From positions 1 through 32,008 of the forward strand of contig CALFWV010000215.1 in assembly GCA_937927825.1 (NCBI GenBank): a stretch of DNA of 32,008 nucleotides, read 5' to 3'. Source of the stretch: an uncultured Caulobacterales bacterium. GTDB lineage: Bacteria; Pseudomonadota; Alphaproteobacteria; Caulobacterales; Maricaulaceae. The translations under genes were made by a program, and so were the position numbers. Positions 25,315 through 32,008 of the stretch are shown here, in pieces. Under the pieces are notes generated by a model. The model was not told where the DNA came from. It saw only the letters and a program-made list of their open reading frames with translations, and did no database searches. Each line of letters starts with the position of its first letter. Position 1 is the first letter of the stretch.

Positions 25315-25943
25315 TCTTTCAGGCGGAAATGGATTTCATTCCGTTTGAACGGCCCCGGCACCCAGGGTGCGTCATATCCGGCATATTCTGGCGTCCCGAC
25401 CACAGCGAGGCCTCGCTCTTTCACGTATTGAATGAGTTTGGCTTCATGCGTCGCGATGTTCTTCGTCGTATTGTTTCCATTATAGCGAATACTGACGGTT
25501 CGGTAAGGGTCTGTCTTAAAAATACGAATATCCGGATCCGTTGGTTTTGGGAGCGTCTCTAAGGTATATTTGCTGGGCATCATAAAGTTCACGCTCCAAC
25601 GCCCATCTTCCTCCAACGCGCGTGTGACCGGAGCGGTCATGTCGATCTTTTCAGGACGGGAAACGACCGGCGACGTCATCGCGACTTTATCTTGGGACGC
25701 GTTGTCCCCAAAGATAAAAGCGGCTAATTTTCGAAACCCTCGATTATTGGCCGTCCGGCGATCTCCCTCTACCCGAACTTCGGCCAGAATCATGGGCGGA
25801 TAGTCACGTATTTCGATCTTTCCGTCCGTTTTGACGATGGTGTAATTTGGCTTTTCTGTCGCTGAGGCGGATCCGGACATAACAATTAATCCTCCGCCGA
25901 TAATGACGACAAAAGCTGAAAGGCAAATGAGAATAAATTTCAT
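25311..25943 (-). CDS. SOUL heme-binding family protein, exported or membrane-bound
   Basis: The 210-aa protein has a single N-terminal hydrophobic segment (about residues 3–24) that could be a signal or an anchor. The SOUL/HEBP domain follows, with its typical features: EIRDYPPMILAEV near the start, the double DKVAMTSPVV/KIDMTAPV motif, FMMPSKYTLETLP, and a closing GPFKRNEIHF. SOUL proteins bind heme or are related to heme-binding proteins; in bacteria the role is mostly unproven. AAGGAG lies ten bases before the ATG. It is the last gene of the minus-strand run, 56 nt after the SMP-30 gene, and its stop overlaps that of the ABC exporter. Confidence 0.9.
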   Translation of the reverse strand: MKFILICLSAFVVIIGGGLIVMSGSASATEKPNYTIVKTDGKIEIRDYPPMILAEVRVEGDRRTANNRGFRKLAAFIFGDNASQDKVAMTSPVVSRPEKIDMTAPVTRALEEDGRWSVNFMMPSKYTLETLPKPTDPDIRIFKTDPYRTVSIRYNGNNTTKNIATHEAKLIQYVKERGLAVVGTPEYAGYDAPWVPGPFKRNEIHFRLKD

Positions 25944-25999
25944 GGCGCAAATCTCCTTTTGAAATAGATACGCCTGAACCCGCGAAAAGAGACTGCAGC

Positions 26000-27049
26000 T
26001 TAGAAGCCATGTCCCTTCACCAGTGTACGGGTGCGGGCCAGAAACTTATGCGAGGTCATATAGAGCTCGCGGCCATCCGCGCCGCCAAATGTAACATTTG
26101 CAATGGCTGATCCCGTGGAAATGACACCCAGTTTTTCTCCATCCGGTGACATCATCCATACGCCGCCCGGCCCTGTCGCGAAAAGAGTTCCATCGGCGGC
26201 CATAGCCATGCCGTCAGGATTACCCCTAAGCCCGGCCTTCAATTCCTCAAACGCCTCCGCGATAACCCGAGGATTTGAAACATCTCCCGCTTCGGAAACA
26301 TCATAAGCAGTCCAATTCGCCGTCGCTGGGTCTGAATTTGCGACATAGAGCGTGCGTTCGTCGGGCGATAAAATCACGCCATTTGGCCTAGCCAAAGTCT
26401 TGTCAACGACCTTCATCGTCCCATCAGGATAGAGGGCGAAGACGGCGTTGAAGTCTAATTCTTTTGCCGGACTATCATCTTGCCCTTTGAGACCATAAGG
26501 AGGGTCTGTAAAATAAATAATTCCGGAGCTGTGTAACACAGCATCATTTGGGCTATTTAGTTTTTTACCTTCAAATCTATCGGCCAGAACGACTCTGTCC
26601 CGCGTCTCTATGTTTTGACGCCAAAGCGTACGACTACCATGATCCGGAACAATCATATGGTCCGCATCCATCATAATTAGACCGTTGGCACCGGGGCTTG
26701 AGGTATATTCAGGTAGCGGCGGAACGGCACCGGATGGACGCATATATTCTGTGAGGCCTTCACCGTCTTTATACTTCCAAATTGTATTTCCCGGAACGTC
26801 GGTGAATAGAACTGCATCCAGTTTTTCGACCCAGACCGGGCCTTCCGACCATCCGTAGTCGCCGCCTAATTTCTCTATTTTTGAGGTGGGATTAATCAGT
26901 TGGGATTGGGTGGTCGTGATGGATCCAACGGTCTCAAACGAGATAGTCGTAGCTGGCGGCTGAGCTTGTGCGGGTGGGGTCTGCGCGGTGTCTACGTCCA
27001 AACATCCCGCCGAGAAAAGGGGCAAGATGCAGATTAAAGATATACGCAT
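26000..27049 (-). CDS. SMP-30/gluconolactonase-family lipoprotein
   Basis: This is a calcium-type six-bladed beta-propeller lactonase of 349 aa. An N-terminal signal ends in SAGC (Cys16), suggesting a lipoprotein, followed by a Pro/Gln-rich linker (about 21–35). The propeller shows EGPVW, PGANGL, SPNDAVLHSSG, YFTDPPYGL, RPNGVILSPDE and GNPDGMA, including the acidic and Asn residues used for metal binding in the family. Gluconolactonases open glucono-1,5-lactone to gluconate. Here the enzyme would act outside the cytoplasm. It starts 15 nt after glk with GAGG upstream, so it belongs to the Entner-Doudoroff operon. That context supports a sugar-acid role, but the exact substrate is inferred. 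Confidence 0.87.
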   Translation of the reverse strand: MRISLICILPLFSAGCLDVDTAQTPPAQAQPPATTISFETVGSITTTQSQLINPTSKIEKLGGDYGWSEGPVWVEKLDAVLFTDVPGNTIWKYKDGEGLTEYMRPSGAVPPLPEYTSSPGANGLIMMDADHMIVPDHGSRTLWRQNIETRDRVVLADRFEGKKLNSPNDAVLHSSGIIYFTDPPYGLKGQDDSPAKELDFNAVFALYPDGTMKVVDKTLARPNGVILSPDERTLYVANSDPATANWTAYDVSEAGDVSNPRVIAEAFEELKAGLRGNPDGMAMAADGTLFATGPGGVWMMSPDGEKLGVISTGSAIANVTFGGADGRELYMTSHKFLARTRTLVKGHGF

Positions 27050-27064
27050 AGGAACCTCAAAACT

Positions 27065-28078
27065 TTAGTCTTTGAGCACCATCGCAGCGGCACCGTAAAG
27101 CGGAACAAAATTAGCTTGAATCAATCGAACCGGGATGTCTTTGACATACCAACTACCTGGACCACGGTCTTTAAAACGTGACACAAAATCAGAGCCGGGG
27201 ATAAATTTCGCAATGTGGCGCGACACCCCGCCGCCGACAACAACCCCCCCAGATGCCCCTTGGGTCACGGCGACATTTCCGGCGAAACCGCCCAACATAG
27301 AGCAGAAGTGATTGACCGTAATACGCGCAACAGAGGCCTTGTCCAATTCTGCAGCGCCGACGATTTCAGCCGCCGAAAGACTATTGTCGGGTTTATTCAT
27401 AATCGCGCAAATCGCCGTATGGAGTCTCACTATTCCGGGTCCTGAAATCAATGACTCGGCAGACACAAAGGAAAGGCGTGAGGACCAATAGGACAATACC
27501 TCTCTCTCCAATTCATTGCCCGGGGCAAAGGCCGTATGCCCCCCCTCTGTCGGGATAATTCTGACAGGCTTACCGGGTAAAATACAAGACAGCCCCATCC
27601 CCGTTCCGGGGCCAAGGACCGCTACCGGTTTATTGTAATCGACTTTGCCCGGAACCAGAACGTCAAAGCCATCATCAGGAATAACCGTCGCGCCATTTGC
27701 CATTGCAACGAAATCATTCAAAACGACTGCCGTTTCCAAACCAAATTTTTTGCGAAGTTCATCCTCAGACACAATCCAATTCAGATTTGTCATTCGAATT
27801 TCATCATCAAATTTTGGGCCTGCAAAGGCGAATGCCCCTTGCTTTGGCTGGACGTCATGGGTTTTTAGATAGCTCGCAACAACATCATTGAAATGCCCAT
27901 ATTCTGAGACCGCATAACGCTCAGAGTGATGAAGCTCAATTGAACCAGAGCTCGTCCGTTCCGCTAATGCCAAACGACAATTCGTACCCCCGACATCACC
28001 AACGAGCGTCAGGCCCGTAGATGTGACATTTGCAGAATTGTGTATGTGTGCACCGGCTTCGGGCGTTACGTGAACCAC
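27065..28078 (-). CDS. glk: Glucokinase
   Basis: It phosphorylates glucose with ATP to glucose-6-phosphate, feeding the Entner-Doudoroff pathway encoded next to it. The 337 aa match the bacterial Glk family rather than the ROK type. Seen are DVGGTNCR (28–35), the catalytic-loop VVLNDFVAMANG, GPGTGMGLSC, EGGHTAFAP, and GGVVVGGGVSRH near the C-terminus. The GTG start at 28078 lies inside the end of edd (13-nt overlap) with GGGGGA before it. No other in-frame start precedes the first beta strand, so about 20 extra N-terminal residues are likely real. Confidence 0.93.
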   Translation of the reverse strand: MVHVTPEAGAHIHNSANVTSTGLTLVGDVGGTNCRLALAERTSSGSIELHHSERYAVSEYGHFNDVVASYLKTHDVQPKQGAFAFAGPKFDDEIRMTNLNWIVSEDELRKKFGLETAVVLNDFVAMANGATVIPDDGFDVLVPGKVDYNKPVAVLGPGTGMGLSCILPGKPVRIIPTEGGHTAFAPGNELEREVLSYWSSRLSFVSAESLISGPGIVRLHTAICAIMNKPDNSLSAAEIVGAAELDKASVARITVNHFCSMLGGFAGNVAVTQGASGGVVVGGGVSRHIAKFIPGSDFVSRFKDRGPGSWYVKDIPVRLIQANFVPLYGAAAMVLKD

Positions 28079-29916
28079 GGCATATCCCCCAAGGTCGAGG
28101 CACCACTTTCGGCGTCCGTGGCAATTGCTCGCTGGGCAGAAAACATATTCATCCCCAATGCCGCGAGCTGAGGCTGAGGAGGCTGGGTCGCCGCTGTGCG
28201 TGTGGAGAGATCGACATCAACAACTTCTACCACATTATTTGCGGGATCAACCCGTATCATATCTCCGGTCTGAATACGTGCAATCGGCCCATCCATCAGC
28301 GCTTCCGGATGAAGATGGATAGCCGCCGGAACCTTGCCTGAGGCCCCGGACATTCTGCCATCTGTTACCATGGCGACCTTGAACCCCTTATCCTGAAGTA
28401 AGCCTAAGATTGGTGTAAGCTTATGTAATTCAGGCATCCCATTTGCCCGAGGCCCTTGGAACCGCAGAACAACGACAAAATCGCGTTCCAGCTCACCCGC
28501 CTTATGCATGTCCATCAGAACATTCTGATCATCTATAACGATAGCCGGGGCTTCGACTTTCCAATTCTCTTGTTTAACCGCAGAAATTTTCATAACGGCG
28601 CGGCCTAGATTGCCTTCCAAGAGCGCAAGGCCACCGTCTTTGCGAATGGGTGTATCAACTGTCGTCAATATCTCTTTATCAAGGCTCTCTTTTGGTCCGT
28701 CCCGCCAGATTACGGTATCCGGTTCAAGATGCATGTTTTTGACGGGCTCCTGCGTATAAGCGTGAAGACCGTCGCCCCCGGCAATTGTTGTGACGTCACC
28801 GTGCATCAAACCGGAGCTAAGCAATTCACCGATAAGATACGCCATCCCGCCCGCGGCGTGGAAATGGTTCACATCCATGATGCCATTTGGATATATTTTG
28901 CAGATAAGCGGAACGGCGCGGCTAATTTCCGCATAGTCGTTCCAGTTGATGACAATTCCGGCCGCACGCGCAATAGCCGCCATGTGAATTGTCAAATTGG
29001 TCGAGCCGCCCGTGGCCATCAGTCCGACCAGTCCGTTCACAATGCTTTTTTCAGAAATCACATTGCAGGCTGGCGTAAAGACCGCATTTTTGCCTTTTGC
29101 CATATTTGTAATTTGCGTTGCGCGCCGAACAGTTTGCGCCGTCAGCGCATCCCGCAAAGGCGTATTTGGATGTACAAAGCTGGACCCAGGCAATTGCATG
29201 CCCATGACTTCCATCAACATCTGATTGGTATTGGCAGTACCGTAGAACGTACAGGTTCCGGGCGAATGATAGCTGGCCGCTTCCGCAGCAAGCAAATCAG
29301 CGCGGCTCGCCTCTCCGGCTGCAAAGGCCTGCCTGACGCGAGCCTTTTCCGGATTTGGCAGACCGGATGGCATCGGTCCCGCCGGCGCGAATATTTGCGG
29401 TATCCAACCAAACCGAAGCGCCGCGATCATCAGGCCGGGTACGATTTTATCGCACACACCCAGATGGATAGCCGCGTCAAACATGTCGTGTGAAAGTGCA
29501 ATTGCGGCGCCTTGTGCGATATTATCACGCGAGAATAGCGATAGTTCCATGCCCTCTCGGCCCTGCGTGACGCCATCGCACATTGCCGGTACGCCGCCGG
29601 CAACTTGCGCCGTCGCCCCATTTCGCCGCGCGGCATGACGAATTAATTCCGGAAATCGTTCGAACGGCGCGTGGGCCGACAACATATCATTATAGGCCGT
29701 CACAACGCCAATGTTTGCCCATTTCGCGCCCAAAAGCTCCGTTTTTTCCAAAACGGCACACCCAGCCGATGCGTGGGCGACATTGCCTTCAGACAGACGT
29801 TTGCGGCGGGGTCCTTCGCGCATCTGTGCTTCGCAGGCCGCTAGATAGCCAGCCCGGCTTTTTTTAGAGCGCTCAATAATCCGCGCTGTCACATCTTGAA
29901 TCACGGAATGAATCAT
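28066..29916 (-). CDS. edd: 6-phosphogluconate dehydratase
   Basis: It dehydrates 6-phosphogluconate to 2-keto-3-deoxy-6-phosphogluconate, the committing step of the Entner-Doudoroff pathway. The 616 aa match the IlvD/Edd family. Seen are VVTAYNDMLSAHAPFE, GGVPAMCDGVTQGREGM (iron-sulfur cysteine), LGVCDKIVPG, SPGTCTFYGTANTNQ with a second cluster cysteine, MATGGSTNLTIH, DVNHFHAAGGM and the late DGRMSGASGKVPAAIH. The last two distinguish Edd from dihydroxyacid dehydratase when taken with the neighbouring zwf and pgl. Its ATG overlaps the pgl stop by four bases, and its end overlaps glk. The aldolase eda is not seen in the window. Confidence 0.96.
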   Translation of the reverse strand: MIHSVIQDVTARIIERSKKSRAGYLAACEAQMREGPRRKRLSEGNVAHASAGCAVLEKTELLGAKWANIGVVTAYNDMLSAHAPFERFPELIRHAARRNGATAQVAGGVPAMCDGVTQGREGMELSLFSRDNIAQGAAIALSHDMFDAAIHLGVCDKIVPGLMIAALRFGWIPQIFAPAGPMPSGLPNPEKARVRQAFAAGEASRADLLAAEAASYHSPGTCTFYGTANTNQMLMEVMGMQLPGSSFVHPNTPLRDALTAQTVRRATQITNMAKGKNAVFTPACNVISEKSIVNGLVGLMATGGSTNLTIHMAAIARAAGIVINWNDYAEISRAVPLICKIYPNGIMDVNHFHAAGGMAYLIGELLSSGLMHGDVTTIAGGDGLHAYTQEPVKNMHLEPDTVIWRDGPKESLDKEILTTVDTPIRKDGGLALLEGNLGRAVMKISAVKQENWKVEAPAIVIDDQNVLMDMHKAGELERDFVVVLRFQGPRANGMPELHKLTPILGLLQDKGFKVAMVTDGRMSGASGKVPAAIHLHPEALMDGPIARIQTGDMIRVDPANNVVEVVDVDLSTRTAATQPPQPQLAALGMNMFSAQRAIATDAESGASTLGDMPWFT

Positions 29917-30623
29917 GATGCTGGGCTCGCAAATATGTGAAGTTTCGTCCCCGCAGCCATTAGGACTTGTACGGGCGCATCTGATATGGGTTTCGTTGGC
30001 GCAGAATCGAAAACGGCGCGTTTCGCCTCGCCCGGAATGAAGAGCACAATAAAATGAGAATCCAAAACGGCCCGCCTTGTTAAGCTAATACGATGTGGAT
30101 GGTCGCCTGCAACTGGTGCGCCCGCCGCATCAACGAAACAAAGAATATCTTCAGTCTCCGGGGACAGTGCATGCTCCAAACCTTTGGCGTTTGGAAACCA
30201 AGACGCGGTATGCGCGTCAGACCCCATACCCATCACGCAAACATCAAATGGTCTTTTGAGTTTTTCAAATCTCGCTTCGGCTGATTTCAATCCGGATTCA
30301 ACGGTAGGATGTTGCGTTTTCAATCCGAAAAACTTCGCCTGCGCGGCCATATTTTGAATTAAATTTTCGCGGATGAAATCTTCATTCGATCCCACCTCTC
30401 CCGGATCGACCCACCGTTCATCGACCAGACTTATCGTGACTTTTGACCAATCCAAATTCGCTTTGGACAACCGCGCATAAAGCGGCTTTGGAGAGCTCCC
30501 GCCACTGACCATCAGGCTTGCATAACCACGTGTTTCTATGGCTTGGCGAAGCGTCGCTTCAATGGCCGCTGCGGCCTCAATGACCATATCGCCGCTATCA
30601 TGTATAAAGGGTGCGTCTATCAT
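29913..30623 (-). CDS. pgl: 6-phosphogluconolactonase
   Basis: It hydrolyses 6-phosphogluconolactone, the Zwf product, to 6-phosphogluconate. The 236 aa belong to the DevB/Pgl (glucosamine-6-phosphate isomerase-fold) family: SGGSSPKPLY (40–49), VDERWVDPGEVGSNED (67–82), MGMGSDAHTASWFPN (131–145, where the usual DGH is DAH), and HRISLT before the last helices. I choose the ATG at 30623, which overlaps the zwf TGA by four bases, rather than a GTG five codons upstream. The same ATGA overlap is seen at the pgl–edd junction, which points to tight translational coupling. Confidence 0.94.
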   Translation of the reverse strand: MIDAPFIHDSGDMVIEAAAAIEATLRQAIETRGYASLMVSGGSSPKPLYARLSKANLDWSKVTISLVDERWVDPGEVGSNEDFIRENLIQNMAAQAKFFGLKTQHPTVESGLKSAEARFEKLKRPFDVCVMGMGSDAHTASWFPNAKGLEHALSPETEDILCFVDAAGAPVAGDHPHRISLTRRAVLDSHFIVLFIPGEAKRAVFDSAPTKPISDAPVQVLMAAGTKLHIFASPAS

Positions 30624-32008
30624 TCGAAATTTGACCACTCATGACCTTGCTTTGCCAACATCCGATTGGCCGCATCAGGACCGTCTGATCCGGCCGGGTA
30701 GTAAGAAACGGCTTGGTCAACTTCATCCCACGCATTCAGAATACCATCACACCAAATCCAAGCGGCTTCGACCTCGTCGCGTCGCATGAAGAGTGAAAGA
30801 TTACCGCGCACTACATCCATCAGAAGGCGTTCATAGGCGTCGGGATATCTGACTGTAAAATTATCCGCATAAGACAGGTTAAGCGGCAATGTTTTCAGCC
30901 GCAACCCGCCTGCGCCCGGTTCTTTGATTTCCATCCAGAGATTAACAGCCTCGTCCGGCTGCAAACGAATGACGAGCTTATTCGGATTAACGGGAATACC
31001 TTCTCCGAAAATAGAATGCGGAACAGGTTTAAACTGAATGATAATTTCAGAGCGGCGTGCGCTCATCCGTTTTCCGGTGCGGATATAAATGGGTACACCT
31101 TCCCAACGCCAATTATCCACTTTGGCATGGATGGCGATATAAGTTTCGGCATCACTCTCTTCGATTTCAACATCTGTGAGATAGTCAGGTGCAATTTCCC
31201 CCTCGACTTTACCTTTGACATATTGCCCGCGAACCGTGGTCTCTTTCACATTTTCAGCAGTAATTGGCGCCAACGCCCGCAGGACTTTTATTTTTTCCAG
31301 GCGAAGATCACCCGCGTCTGTCGAACCAGGAGCCTCCATCATAGTTAAACACAAGAGTTGAAGCAGATGGTTTTGAACCATATCGCGAAGCGCGCCCGAT
31401 TTATCGTAATAGGCCCCCCGCCCACCTGCACCGATACTTTCGGCAACGGTTATCTCGATATGCTCAATCGAATCGCGGTTCCACAGCGGCTCTAACAGGA
31501 CATTCCCGAAACGAAGGACGAGCAAATTTTGTACGGTTTCTTTGCCTAAAAAATGGTCGATACGGTAAATTCGTTTTTCAGAGAAAACTTTGCCGACGGC
31601 TTCGTTAATTTCATCGGCCGATTTAAAGTCTCGGCCCAAGGGCTTTTCGAGGACGACACGGCTTTGCTTATGCGCCAAACCTGCAGACTTCAGCCCTTGG
31701 CAGATATTAGAAAATAGCGCGGGCGGCATAGCCAGATAGAAGACACGAATGAGTTTTTCGGACTTATCCAATGTCGCCCCTAAACTCGTCCAATCTTTAT
31801 CGGTCGTTACATCAACTGGGACATATTCGACCAATTTGCAAAACGCGTCCCACTTGGTTTTTGAAAAATCCGCATCAGGCTGAAATTCTTGATAAGCCGC
31901 TGTTATCATTTTCAGATATTCATCGCGTGACAATTTTGATCGTGATGCACCAATGATCTTGGATTTTTTCGGAATCTGCCCATCACAAAAGCGGTGATAT
32001 AGAGACGG
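30620..32008 (-). CDS. zwf: Glucose-6-phosphate 1-dehydrogenase, 5' end cut by the window
   Basis: It oxidises glucose-6-phosphate to 6-phosphogluconolactone with NADP(+) or NAD(+). The frame is open to the window edge, giving 462 residues. About 25–30 N-terminal residues, including the dinucleotide-binding GxxGDL motif, lie outside. The visible start LYHRFCDGQIPKKSKIIGAS continues the normal Zwf sequence. Seen are VLEKPLGRDF, the substrate-binding RIDHFLGKETVQNLLVLRF (encoded near 31510–31564), PLWNRDSIEHIEI, and the C-terminal YERLLMDVVRGNLSLFMRRDEVE. A TTG at 31931–31933 is inside the gene and is not its start. It is the first visible gene of the zwf–pgl–edd–glk operon. Confidence 0.96.
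   Translation of the reverse strand, partial: PSLYHRFCDGQIPKKSKIIGASRSKLSRDEYLKMITAAYQEFQPDADFSKTKWDAFCKLVEYVPVDVTTDKDWTSLGATLDKSEKLIRVFYLAMPPALFSNICQGLKSAGLAHKQSRVVLEKPLGRDFKSADEINEAVGKVFSEKRIYRIDHFLGKETVQNLLVLRFGNVLLEPLWNRDSIEHIEITVAESIGAGGRGAYYDKSGALRDMVQNHLLQLLCLTMMEAPGSTDAGDLRLEKIKVLRALAPITAENVKETTVRGQYVKGKVEGEIAPDYLTDVEIEESDAETYIAIHAKVDNWRWEGVPIYIRTGKRMSARRSEIIIQFKPVPHSIFGEGIPVNPNKLVIRLQPDEAVNLWMEIKEPGAGGLRLKTLPLNLSYADNFTVRYPDAYERLLMDVVRGNLSLFMRRDEVEAAWIWCDGILNAWDEVDQAVSYYPAGSDGPDAANRMLAKQGHEWSNFE

Noticed and set aside
28729-29493. 254-codon plus-strand frame inside edd
   Set aside because: Antisense shadow rich in His/Arg/Cys, as expected opposite a real gene; edd is certain on the minus strand.
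1-32008. Prophage, insertion sequence or defence island
   Set aside because: No integrase, transposase, phage structural, restriction or toxin-antitoxin gene is present; gene content is housekeeping with conserved neighbourhoods.

Overview
The window is a compact, chromosomal, mid-GC stretch that looks like an alphaproteobacterium, probably of the Hyphomonadales/Robiginitomaculum-Hellea type. The grounds are the DUF1285–CoA-pyrophosphatase–CCA-transferase run next to moxR–DUF58–DUF4159, a QueE with the CX14CX2C cluster spacing, a zwf–pgl–edd–glk Entner-Doudoroff operon, and GANTC sites near starts. The genus is an inference. I see no prophage, insertion sequence, CRISPR array, tRNA or rRNA.

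Left part (1–7599). A strong intrinsic terminator closes an upstream unit and is followed by a long imperfect palindrome. A candidate promoter carrying a perfect DnaA box then leads into dnaB. After it come a membrane-anchored endonuclease/exonuclease/phosphatase-fold protein, a 526-bp gene-free block full of hairpins, a small two-helix membrane protein (minus strand), the ribosome-associated GTPase ychF, a small exported protein, and a large secreted P-domain/DUF11 protein.

Middle part (7605–18308). Two units are arranged around a divergent start region at 11599–11659. On the minus strand, DUF1285, CoA pyrophosphatase, an exported polysaccharide deacetylase, CCA tRNA nucleotidyltransferase and a glutathione S-transferase are tightly packed, and several overlap. 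On the plus strand, MoxR ATPase, DUF58, a BatA/DUF4159 membrane protein and a VWA-type membrane protein abut or overlap by 4 nt. They probably form one envelope-associated AAA+/VWA system.

Right part (18387–32008). There are two small exported proteins (one a lipoprotein with 11-residue repeats), queC–queE for 7-deazaguanine synthesis, an orphan secreted protein, recQ, and an ABC exporter. A long minus-strand run then encodes zwf (cut by the window edge), pgl, edd, glk, an SMP-30/gluconolactonase-type lipoprotein and a SOUL heme-binding-family protein. zwf–pgl–edd–glk convert glucose through glucose-6-phosphate and 6-phosphogluconate to KDPG. The aldolase gene eda is not in the window.

The most unusual items are the structured 3012–3388 block, the synuclein-like 11-mer lipoprotein, the DnaA box inside the candidate dnaB promoter, and four convergent gene pairs with no intergenic space.
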